DNA of 64,000 nucleotides, taken from positions 186,001 to 250,000 of the forward strand of contig CAVOOW010000007.1 in assembly GCA_963697675.1 (NCBI GenBank). Direction: 5' to 3'. A model generated the notes under the pieces. The model worked only from the letters and a program-made list of their open reading frames with translations, did not search any database and had not been told where the DNA came from. A program made the position numbers and the translations under genes. Shown here piece by piece: positions 54,993-63,907 of the stretch (positions are counted from its first letter, which is position 1; every line of letters begins with the position of its first letter). Source of the DNA: CAVOOW01 sp963697675 (lineage in GTDB: Bacteria > Actinomycetota > Actinomycetes > JACCUZ01).

Positions 54993-55898
54993 CCGCCTTC
55001 CCCGACCGCTACCGCGAGGTCTCGGTCGCCGACGTCGACGTGCCGCTGGAGATCGACGCCGCTGCGCGCGCTGCTCACCTCGCGCCCGGTCTACCGCCGC
55101 ACGCGCTACGTCGTCGTCGCGCGACGCGCGGCGCGACCGCGCTGGTCGAGGTCCGCACGGCGCCCGGCCGGCGCTTGTTCCACGACGTGGCCGACGTCGA
55201 CGCTGCTGGCCGGGCCCGCGCGAGACGACCTACCTGCACCGCCCGGACCTCGACACCGGCGTCCCCAGCGAGCTGGTCAAGGCGGCGCCGGACGCGCCCG
55301 GATGCGCGCTGCGTCGTCGTCGAGGGCCGCTACGGCCACGTCAGCTTCGTCCTCGACCCCGCCCCGGTCCGGCTGCACGTCCTCGACGTCGCTCCGCCGT
55401 GGCCGGCGAAGCTGCGTCGACCAGGTCGAGCGGGTGCTGCAGACGGCCGAGGACCTGCCCGCGGTACGTGTCGCTGCCGCACGTCGTCGACCTGGCCGAC
55501 CTGCTGCCGGCCGCAGCCGGTCGGGCACTACCTGCTGCAGTGCCGCGGCGGTGGCATGGAGGTGCCGGGCGCGACGGTGTCCTATCTCGACGAGGTGCCG
55601 CCGCGCGCAGGACTGGACGTTGCTCGGCTGCGCGCGGTCCCGGGCGATCCACGACTTCCTCTACGACGGCGCCGGTGCCGCAGATCGACACCTGCCCGCG
55701 CACCCTCGCCCGCGACGTCGACGTCCCGACCGGCGAGGTCCTGCTGATCAAGTGCTGCCTGCTCGAGGAGCACATCGAGATCGACGGGCCAGACCGTCGT
55801 CGTGCCGTGGGGCGCCACGTTCGGGCAGCTGCGCGAGGGGCTCGACGCCGCGGTCGCCTGGCGGGTCCGCAGCCGGGGACGCCGGAGAACACTCGTGA
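54989..55898 (+). CDS. Unrecognised cysteine-rich protein in the ComA operon, frameshifted
   Basis: ATG at 54989 overlaps the preceding stop (ATGA). Segments: MTAFPDRYREVSVADVDVPL, ETTYLHRPDLDTGVPSELV, CVVVEGRYGHVSFVLDP, RLHVLDVAPPWPAKL, YVSLPHVVDLADLLPA, HYLLQCRGGGMEVPGATVSY, QDWTLLGCARSRAIHDFLYD, QIDTCPRTLARDVDVPTGEV, LLIKCCLLEEHIEIDG, VVVPWGATFGQLREGLDAAV. Five or more cysteines in conserved-looking patches (QC, GC, DTC, KCC) suggest metal binding or thiol chemistry. About 297 residues corrected. I do not recognise the family. Confidence 0.6.
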
Positions 55899-57260
55899 GC
55901 GCGCGCATCGCGGACTCGACGATGTACGGCCACCTGTGGGGGACGCCCGCCGTCCGCGCGGTCTTCGACGAGCGCGCCCGGTTGCAGTCCTGGCTCGACG
56001 TCCTCGCCGCGCTGGCCCGGGCCCAGGCCGCCGAGGGCATCGTGCCGGCCGAGGCCGCCGAGGCGATCACCGACGCGGGCGCGGGTCGAGCTGCTCGACC
56101 TCGAGCTGGTCGCCGAGCAGACCCGGCACACCGGGCACTCGACGCTGGGACTGATCCGGGCGCTGCGAGCAGGTGCTGCCCGCCGGAGGTGCACCAGCAC
56201 GTCTACGTCGGTGCGACCGTGCAGGACCTCACCGACACCTGGACCGTCACTGGCGCTGCGCACCATCGGCGGCGAGGTCTGGCGCGACCTGCGTCGCGTC
56301 GAGGAGCTGCTGCTCGACCTCGCCGAGCGGCACCGCGACACCGTGCTCGCCGGACGCACCCACGGGCAACCGGGTGCGCCGGTCACGTTCGGCTGGAAGG
56401 CGGCCGGTTGGGCCGACGAGGTGCGCCGCCACCTCGACCGGCTGCGCGAGGGCGCGCCGCGCTGGCTGGTCGGCCAGCTCGGCGGCGGGGTCGGCACGCT
56501 TGGCGGCGCATGGGCCCGGCCGGGCTCGCGGTTCGCCGCCGGTTCTGCGCCGAGCTGGGCTTGGCCGACCCCGGCATCTCCTGGCTGACGGCGCGCGACC
56601 GCGTCGCGGAGGTCGGTGCGGTGCTGGCGATGGTGACCGGCACCCTCGCCCGCATCGGCGGCGAGGTCTACGAGCTGCAGCGACCGGAGATCGGTGAGCT
56701 GCGCGAGCCGATCCCGGGCCGGCACGGTCGGCAGCATCACGATGCCGCACAAGCGCAATCCCGAGCGCAGCGAGCACCTCGACACCCTCGCCCGGCTGGT
56801 CCGGGCCAACGCCGCCGTGCTGCTGGAGGGCATGGTCGGGCCAGCACGAGCGCGACGGGCGCAGCTGGAAGGCCGAGTGGGTGGCGTTGCCCGAGGTGTG
56901 CCTGCTCACCGCGGCCGCGCTCGCGCTCACCGTCGAGCTGCTGGACGGCCTGCGAGGTCGACGCTGCGGCCATGCGGCGCAAATCTCGACAGCTACACCG
57001 GCAGCGAACGCGCCCTGGCCCTGCTCGCCGCCGCGGCTCGGCAAGCACGCCGCGCGCGCGCCCTGCAGGACAGCTCTGGTCGACGGGCCGCGCGTCAGGA
57101 CGGCCGATGGGCGACGCGCTGCAGCGACGCCGGCCTGCTGACAGCCGAGGAGGCCGACGTCGCTGGCACCCGACACCGGCGCCGCGGGAGCGATGGTCGA
57201 CCTGGTGGTCGCGCGGGCTCGCGCCGCTCCGGGCGCGAGGAGAGCCAGACGTGGCCGTGA
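55895..57260 (+). CDS. Aspartase/fumarase-superfamily lyase 1 (PurB-like), frameshifted
   Basis: GTG at 55895 overlaps the preceding stop (GTGA). All three superfamily regions are present: GHSTLGLIRAL, then VYVGATVQDLTDTW (region 1), RHRDTVLAGRTHGQPGAPVT (region 2) and the signature loop GSITMPHKRNPERSEHLDTL (region 3, near 56733). It resembles adenylosuccinate lyase and carboxymuconate cycloisomerase, but purB is a housekeeping gene placed elsewhere. Beside a ComA-type gene it could eliminate phosphate from phosphosulfolactate, as a superfamily member does in the Xanthobacter CoM pathway. About 450 residues corrected. Confidence 0.8.
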
Positions 57261-58223
57261 CCGCGCCGGCCCGCACCAGCCTGGCCGTGCTGCCGACGCC
57301 GCTGGTGGCGGCACCGCGGCTGGCCGACGCGCTCGGCCTGAGCGGGTCGCTGCTGCGTCAAGCGGGACGACCTCACCGGCTTCGCGGTCGCGGGCAACAA
57401 GGCCCGCCAGCTCGAGTTCCTCCTCGCCGAGGCGGCTGCCGCAGGACGCCGACGTCCTGGTCACCGGCGGCACGATCGGCTCGAACTTCGTGCCGGCCGC
57501 GGCCGCCGCCGCGGCGTTCGCCGGGCTGGGCGTGCGTGCGTTGTGCTCGCCGGCGATCCGGTCGACCGCGCCGCCCACCCGAACCTTGCCGCCGGCGATC
57601 GGCGTGGGGTGCCCAGCTGCGCTGGACCGGCGAGGCCGACCGCACCTCGGTCGACGCCACGCTGCCCGAAGGTCGCCGCGCAGCTCGCCGGCGACGGGGC
57701 CCGGCCCGTACGTCGTGCCGCGCGGCGGAGCCAACGCCACCGGCGCGCTCGGCTACCGGCTGGCCGTCGACGAGGTCGTCGGCCAGCTCGCCGGGCCGCG
57801 ACGCCCGACGGTGGTCGTCGCCAGTCGGCGCCGGCGGCACGCTCGCCGGGCTGGTGGCCGGCGTCGTCGCTCACGGCCGACCGTTCCGAGTGGTCGGTGC
57901 GCAGCGTGAGCCGGTCGGTCGAGCGACATCGGCCGCGCGGGTCCTCGACCTCGCCCGCAGGTGGCGCGCCGACGCGGCGACGAGCCGCCGCAGGCGCGCG
58001 ACGTCAGCTGGTCGACGCCCGCGGCCCGGGCCACGGCCTGCCTCGCGCCGCGGGTGACGCCGCGGCCGCGGTCGCGCTGCGCTGCGCCGGGCTGGTGCTC
58101 GACCCCGTCTACACGGCGAAGGCGCTGGCCGCGCTGCCGCGGCCGTGCGCCGACGGGCCTGCGCTCTTCTGGCACACCGGCGGCCTGCTGGACGCGGTCG
58201 CCGGACTGCTGGGGCCGCAATGA
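57257..58223 (+). CDS. PLP enzyme of the D-cysteine desulfhydrase/ACC deaminase family, frameshifted
   Basis: Fold-type II PLP enzyme. GTG at 57257 (or 57251) overlaps the preceding stop. Segments: SLAVLPTPLVAAPRLADALG, VKRDDLTGFAVAGNKARQLE with the PLP Lys in GNK, ADVLVTGGTIGSNFVPAAAA, GPYVVPRGGANATGALGYRL, GAGGTLAGLVAGVVAHG, ALFWHTGGLLDAVAGLLGPQ. Known relatives act on D-cysteine, cysteate (CuyA) or ACC. In this operon a sulfonate or a cysteine-dependent thiol transfer is a plausible role. About 322 residues corrected. Stop overlaps the next start (ATGA). Confidence 0.8.
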
Positions 58224-59755
58224 ACACCGGGCACCGGCTCGGGCCACCGGTGGACGGCCCGGCACCCGAGCTGATCGACTCGGGCTTCTCCCTCGAGAAC
58301 GCCGACGCGCCGCTGCTGCACGCCGGCCTCAACCACGCCGACCTCGCCCACGTGCTCGACCTGCAGCCAGCGCGGCGTCATCCCCGAGGCAGTCGGCCCG
58401 GCGTCTGCTGCGCCTGCTGCTCGAGACCGTGGCGACGCCGGCGGAGGACTTCCCGTACGACCCGGCGTACGGCGAGCCCTACAACAGCCGGGAGCGGTTC
58501 TTCACCCAGCGCATCGGCGACGACGCCGGTTGGTTGCACGCCGGCCGGCCGCGACGCGAGGCCGTGCGCATCGCTCTGCGGCTGCACCTGCGCGGCCAGC
58601 TCGTCGACCTGGTCGAGGCGGCCGCGGACCTCGCCGACACCATCGCGCGCGACGGCGGCCGAGCACAGCCGCACCTGGATGCCGGACCAGACCTACCTGC
58701 AGCACGCGCAGCCGTCGACGTTCGGGCACTACCTGCTCTCGTTCGCCTACCCCGTGCTGCGCGACGGCGCGCCGGCTGCTCGACGCGCTCGCGTGGACCA
58801 ACACCAGCCCCGGCGGCGCGGGCTGCGTCAACGGCAGCCGGCTGCTCGACGACCGCGGCCCGATCGCCCGGCATGCTCGGCTTCGACGGCGTCATCGAGC
58901 ACACCCGGGACGCGATGTGGCAGACCGACGGCCTGGTCGACATGCTGGCCGCGCGCCGCCAGCCTGGTCGGGCACGCAGAGCAAGCTCGGTGAGGACCTC
59001 GAGATCTGGGCCAGCAGCGAGTTCGACTACGTGACGCTCGCCGACGGCTTCAGCCGGGCCAGCGTGCTCATGCCGCAGAAGCGCAACCCTTACGCGCTCT
59101 CGATCATCCGCGGCGCGTCCGGCACGCTGATCGGCCGGCTGACCGGGTTCCTCGCGGTCATCAAGAGCCCGTCGGCGCGCAGCGACAACCTCATCTACGC
59201 CTACGGCGAGGTGCCCCGCGCGCTCGACCTCGCGCTGCGGACGACCCGGCTGACCAACGGCGTCGTCCGCACCCTGCAGGTCAACGTCGCGCGGATGTGG
59301 GCGGCGCTCGAGGCCGGGTTCTGCCAGGCCACCGACCTCGCCGAGTACGTCATGCTGACCTGCGGCCTGGACTACCGGACGGCCTACCAGGTCGTCGGCG
59401 TCGCGGTGCGCACGGCCACGAGGCGGGGCTGCGCGGCATCGACCTCGACGGCGCGATGCTCGACGCGGCGGCGCAGCAGTACGCCGGTCGGCCGCTCGGG
59501 CTCGCCGGACGCGGACCTGACCGAGGTGCTCGACCCGCGCCGCATCGTCGCCACCCGCACCGCCGCCGGCGGCGCGGCCCCCGAGGTCGTCGCAGGCCAT
59601 GGCCGACTCCTGCGCGCGAGCAGGCCGCCAGCTGCGGGCGCTCGCACGGCAACCAGCGGGCTTCGCCGAGGCCGGAACGGCGCTGCTCGACGTGCCGCAG
59701 AGCAGCGCAGCCGCGCCGAGCGCCGGCCCGCGACGTCGAGCGAGGAGCCCGATGA
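58220..59755 (+). CDS. Aspartase/fumarase-superfamily lyase 2 (ArgH-like), frameshifted
   Basis: ATG at 58220. Segments: DSGFSLENADAPLLHAGLNH, YGEPYNSRERFFTQRIGDDA (start of region 1), WMPDQTYLQHAQPSTFGHYL (region 2), NTSPGGAGCVNGSRL, and signature loop FSRASVLMPQKRNPYALSII (near 59055). Then LTGFLAVIKSPSARSDNLIY. It resembles argininosuccinate lyase, but the arginine genes are absent and the region-1 sequence differs. Second superfamily lyase in the operon; possibly a different elimination or decarboxylation step. About 505 residues corrected, with the last 60 residues poorly defined. Confidence 0.8.
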
Positions 59756-61179
59756 CCGGTGAGGTCATCGAGCTGCCCGACCGAGGTCGGCGTCGTCAAC
59801 GTCGGCCTGCCGCTGTTCGCGCCGCGGTCGCCGAGCAGGGGCGCCCGGTCGGTGCAGGTGGACTGGCGGATCCCGGCCGGCGGCGACCCGCGCGCCGTCG
59901 CCGCGCTGCGCCGGCTCTGCGGTCCGCTCACCGACGCAGGTCGACGCGGCCAACGCCGAGGTGGTGCGCCGGCTGGACACCGGCGTGCCGATGCTGGTCG
60001 GCGTCCGGCCGGCGCGCGAGGTGGTCCGCCGCGGGCTCGCGGACGCGTCCTGCTGCACCCCGGTCCGGCGATCGAGCTCGACCAGGTCTGCGACCCGCTG
60101 CGCCGCTCGATGCGGGCGACCGTGCTCGCCGAGGGCTGGGCGGCACGCGTGCGACGAGGCCGACGCGCTGCTCGACGTCGGGTGAGGTGACGCTGCGCCC
60201 GCCAACGACGTCGGCGTCGTCGTCCCGATGGCCACGTCGATCGGTCCCACGACCCCGGTGTGGGTCGTCGAGCTCGACGCCGACGGCGAGCGTGCGACGG
60301 CGTACGCCCCGGTCGGTCAGGGCTCCGGGGACGTCGCCTGGTTCGGCCGCGAGACGCCGGCCGCGCGTGCGAGCGGCTGATGTTCCTGCGGGAGGCGGTC
60401 GCGCCGGTGCTGTCGCGCGGCGCTCGCCGACAGCGGACCGGTCGACGTGCTCTCGCTCGCCGCGCAGGCGGTCGCGATGGGCGACGACGTGCACGTGCGC
60501 ACCCAGGCCGCGACCAACCTGCTGCTGCGGCACCTGCTGCCCGCCCTGGTGGGCACCGGCCACCCTCGGCGCCGGCGAGGTGGCCCGCTTCCTGTCCGCC
60601 AACCACCTGCTGTTCCTCACCCTGGCGATGGCGTCGGCCGAACGCTGACGGCCTGGGCGGCCAGGTGGACGGCGCCTCGGTGTCACCACGATGGCGCGCA
60701 ACGGCACGCAGTACGGCGTCGCGGCTGTCGGGGACGACCAGTGGTTCCTCGCCCCCGCCCCGATGGTCGGGCGGGCGCTCTACCACCCGGGCGCGGGGCG
60801 CGGCCGACGGCGCGCCGGACATCGGCGACAGCGCCGTGCTCGAGCTGGTCGGACTCGGCGGTGCCGCCGCCGCCGGCTCGCCCGCGGTCGGCCAGCTCGT
60901 CGGCGGGCCTGGACGAGGCGGCCGCGCTGACCGCCGAGCTGGAGCGGGTGTGCGTCGGCCCGCTCGACCCGCTTCACCCTGCCGACCTACGGCGGCCGCG
61001 GCACCCCGCTCGGCGTCGACGTACGCAAGGTGGTCGAGCTCGGCATCACGCCCAAGGTCACCACCGGCATCCTGCACGTCGGCGACGGCAGCGGCCAGAT
61101 CGGCGCCGGCGTCGCCGAGGCGCCGATCGGGTGCTTCCGCGACGCGCTGCTCGACCTCGACGCGCGGCTTGCCGGCTGA
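59752..61179 (+). CDS. DUF1116 protein (YlbE/AllG-like), frameshifted
   Basis: ATG at 59752 overlaps the preceding stop. Segments: VGVVNVGLPLFADAV, VDWRIPAGGDPRAVAALRRL, ANAEVVRRLDTGVPMLVGVR, DRVLLHPGPAIELDQVCDPL, MGDDVHVRTQAATNLLLRHL, FLSANHLLFLTLAMASAK, TMARNGTQYGVAVVGDDQWF, TYGGRGTPLGVDVRKVVELG, VTTGILHVGDGSGQIGAGVA. E. coli YlbE (AllG) works with FdrA in oxamate carbamoyl transfer. Its placement at the end of the ComA operon, 10 kb from FdrA and carbamate kinase, ties the two gene sets together. About 470 residues corrected. Confidence 0.83.
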
Positions 61180-61180
61180 C

Positions 61181-61596
61181 TCAGTCCGGCAGGCGAGCGA
61201 GACCGTGAGCTCGGGGCGTGTGCGCGAGCGTGTTCGAGACGTAGCAGACGCGCCGGGCCGGCTCGAGCAGCGGCGTCAGCTGGCTCGGCGTCGAGGCTGG
61301 TCGTCACGGTGAGCTCGATCGCCGCGAACCGCGGCCCCTCGTAGGTGCCGGTGGCCGTCACCTCGAGGTCGGGCAGCTCGAAGCCGCGCTTGCGGGCCGC
61401 CCAGGCCAGCGCGAGGGCGTAGCAGGACGAGCAGCGACGCCAGCAGCAGGTCGGTCGGCATCGGGCCGAGACCGGTGCCGCCGGCGCTCGGCGGCTCGTC
61501 GACGACCAGCGCGAAGCCGCCGGCCTCCACGTCGCACCGCCAGCCGCCGCGCCACACTGCCAGCGCGCTGTTGATGCCACCGCGTCTGGCGGGCAC
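61181..61596 (-). CDS. OsmC-family protein, frameshifted
   Basis: OsmC/Ohr-fold thiol peroxidase family. GTG at 61596 (PARRGGINSALAVWRGGWRC). Segments: CDVEAGGFALVVDEPPSAGG, GPMPTDLLLASLASCYALAL with the reactive Cys in ASC, LEVTATGTYEGPRFAAIELT, VTTSLDAEP, ARRVCYVSNTLAH with the second Cys. About 138 residues, typical. Indels near 61430, 61280 and 61210. Some OsmC members remove organic peroxides; the substrate here is unknown. It ends one base after the DUF1116 stop on the other strand. Confidence 0.83.
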
Positions 61597-61714
61597 CTTC
61601 CGCGTTCGGACGAGGTGCGTACACGGGCGTCCTGTCGTAGCGACAGCGGCGCGGGACGTGCCTCGTCGCTCGGCGGACGGGCCGCTCGCGGCGACGTGCC
61701 AGGTGAGGTCAGGC

Positions 61715-62200
61715 TCAGACAGTCCAGGTCTGCAGGACCAGGGCGCCCTCGCGCCGTGCGGTCAGGGTCGCGTCGAGGACGTCGAGCGGGTTGATCGGCT
61801 TGACGCCCTCCATCATGTCGATCTCACGCATGCCGTAGAGCGCGGCGGCGGAGAACCGGCAGGCGTAGACGTGGCCGCCCTCGTTCATGAAGGTCTGCAG
61901 CTGCTTGTTGTAGCCGAGCGCGCCGGGGAAGGCCTCGTCGCCGACCGTCGGGTAGCCGCGGGTCGCCGACGCCATCAGCGACCCGGGGCCGAAGAGCACG
62001 AGGCTGGTGTCGAAGCCCTTCCGGTTGAGCCGGGTCATGGTCAGCATGTTCACCAGGCCGACCGAGCCCTCGAAGGGCACGGTGTGCATGAAGACGTACG
62101 CCTTCTCACCCGGCTCGGCCTGGATGTCCTCGAAGACCTTGTCCTCGTAGTCGACGATGGCGTCGCCCTTCTTGACCCGCTCGCCCACGATCTTTGCCAT
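61715..62200 (-). CDS. MSMEG_0572/Sll0783-type nitrogen-starvation protein
   Basis: One of the few intact genes of the island: 161 residues from the ATG at 62200, with GAGGGAG upstream. DsrE/F-like fold. Segments: DKVFEDIQAEPGEKAYVFMH, VPFEGSVGLVNMLTMTRLNR, LVLFGPGSLMASATRGYP, YACRFSAAALYGMREIDMMEG. Sll0783 of Synechocystis is induced under nitrogen starvation. In the Nit1 cluster this protein accompanies the nitrilase; no nitrilase lies in the window. Biochemical role unknown. Confidence 0.88.
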   Translation of the reverse strand: MAKIVGERVKKGDAIVDYEDKVFEDIQAEPGEKAYVFMHTVPFEGSVGLVNMLTMTRLNRKGFDTSLVLFGPGSLMASATRGYPTVGDEAFPGALGYNKQLQTFMNEGGHVYACRFSAAALYGMREIDMMEGVKPINPLDVLDATLTARREGALVLQTWTV

Positions 62201-62306
62201 GTTCGAACTCCCTCTTCCGTCTCGTGTGCTCGGTGACTGGTCCGTCCGGTCGGGCTGGTGCTCGCGGTGCTCGTGGCGGATGGCGGCGTGCTGGCCTCCG
62301 ACGATC

Positions 62307-62565
62307 AGACCGCTGGCCCGCCGGAGGGTGGTCGCGGGCGTCCACTGCTGCCGATGGCTGCCGGGCATGCGCCGCATCACCTTCGCCCGGAACGTCCACG
62401 GCAGCCGGTGGTAGACGGGCACGTAGACCCTCTGCCAGAAGATGTCGACGCCCCGCGGGTCGGCGGCGGCGGGCGGGACCCCGTAGCGCTTGGCCGACGT
62501 CCGCTGCGCCGCCATCATCAGCTGCTCCTCCGAGACGCTGCGCGCACCCACCGGGTGAAGGCCAT
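62307..62565 (-). CDS. Small hypothetical protein between the MSMEG_0572-type and reductase genes
   Basis: Starts at the ATG at 62565, three bases after the reductase stop. After a frame change comes SEEQLMMAAQRTSAKRYGVP, RGVDIFWQRVYVPVYHRLPW and TFRAKVMRRMPGSHRQQWTP. The Trp-, Tyr- and Arg-rich middle looks like a folded or membrane-associated piece. The frame stays open into the next gene, so the true stop is hidden by an indel; a TGA near 62307 is my guess. Family not recognised. Confidence 0.45.
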
Positions 62566-62567
62566 CG

Positions 62568-63907
62568 TCAGCTGCCCAGCCGCGACAGGGCGTTCTGGGC
62601 GGCCAGCGCGATCGGCTCGTTGAGCGCGCCGATCGGCGGGCGAGTAGACGTTCTCCATCGTGGCGAGGTCGCGCAGCGTGATGCCCGTGCGCACGGCCAT
62701 CGCGAGGAAGTCGGCGCGCTCCTTGATGCCTTCGCCGCCGACCATCTGCGCGCCGATCAGCCGCAGCGTGCCGGGCTCGGCCAGCAGCTTGACCTTCACC
62801 GGCTTCACGTCCGGGTAGTAGCGCGCGCGCGAGATGCCCTGGGCGACGCCCATCACGAACGGGATGCCCAGCGCCGTCGCGAGCGTCTCGCTGAACGAGA
62901 CGCCGCCGATCATCCACTTGCCGGCGACCAGCCCCCACGGGACGTAGACCGGCTGGTAGGCCCGCGTCCCGCCGGCGGCGTTGACGCCGGCGACCTTGCC
63001 CTGGCTGTAGGCGTGGCTGCCGGACAGGCCCTGGATCGGCACGTTGCGAGACGCCGTGCGGCACCTCGATGCAGTCGCCGGCCGCCCACACGCCGGGCAC
63101 CGAGGTCGCCATCGTCTCGTCGACGATGAACCCGCCGGCGGTGCCGACCGCGAGCCCGGCCGCGGCGCCGAGCGCGGTGTTCGGCTCCTTGTGGGTGCGA
63201 TCACGACGCAGCTGGCACGGCGATCTCGCCGTCGGAGGTCTGCACCGCACGGACCGCACCGTCGGCGTCGCCGAGGATCGCCTCGAGCTTGGTGTTGAAG
63301 TGCAGGTTCGCACCCATCTCGAGCCAGGAGTCCTGGACCGGCTCGACGATGTCGGGGTCGGTGGCCATCGACAGCGCCCACGGGCTCGGGTCGACGAGGT
63401 GGGTCTCGATGCCGCGGTGGCGCAGCGCGGTGACCATCTCCAGCCCGAGCGGGCCGGCCTCGAGCACGACGGCGCTCTTGACGCCGTCGAGGGTCTTGTC
63501 CCGCTCCATCGCCTCGCGGATGTTCTTCATGTAGTAGATGCCGGTGAGGTCGGCGCCGGGCACGTCGGGCTTGCCGTAGTTCCAGCCGCTGGCGACGACC
63601 AGCGTGTCGTAGGGCACCGGCTCGCCGCCGACCGTCACGGTCTTCGCGACGGGTCGATCGCGTCGACCCGCGTCTCGTAGCGGATGTCGATGCCCTGGTC
63701 GGCGTACTGCTGCTTGGTGCCGAGGAACAGCCGCTCGAAGTCGGGGATCTCGCCGCCGTGCACGTAGGGGATGCCGCACGGGCTGTAGGCGACGTCCTGG
63801 TACTCCGTGAAGACGATGACCTCGGCGTTAGGGATCGGTGCCCTTGGCCGCACCCGCCGCGCCGATCCCGCCGCGCCCCCACCCACCACGACGATCCGCT
63901 GGGGCAT
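62568..63907 (-). CDS. CoA-disulfide-reductase-like flavoprotein, frameshifted
   Basis: FAD- and NAD(P)H-dependent oxidoreductase. ATG at 63907 after AAGGAGGG. FAD motif RIVVVGGGAAG; a single active-site Cys in DVAYSPCGIPYVHGGEIPDF, as in CoA disulfide reductase and NADH oxidase rather than the Cys pair of glutathione reductase. Then YDTLVVASGWNYGKPDVPG, the NAD(P)-binding strand SAVVLEAGPLGLEMVTALRH (first Gly of GxG replaced by E-A-G-P-L-G), VWAAGDCIEVPHGVS, GTLRLIGAQMVGGEGIKERA. About 445 residues, the usual length. Indels near 63845, 63640, 63215 and 63050. In this context it might reduce the disulfide of a small thiol. Confidence 0.82.

Noticed and set aside
55895..59755. Housekeeping purB and argH
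   Set aside because: Both lie in one coupled operon with ComA-type and PLP genes, with no purine or arginine genes nearby, and their region-1 sequences differ from what I expect for the housekeeping enzymes.
46909..63907. Island of true pseudogenes
   Set aside because: Catalytic motifs and conserved blocks persist on both sides of each indel, stop codons are rare within blocks, and operon overlaps are kept. Essential genes elsewhere in the window show the same type of indel.
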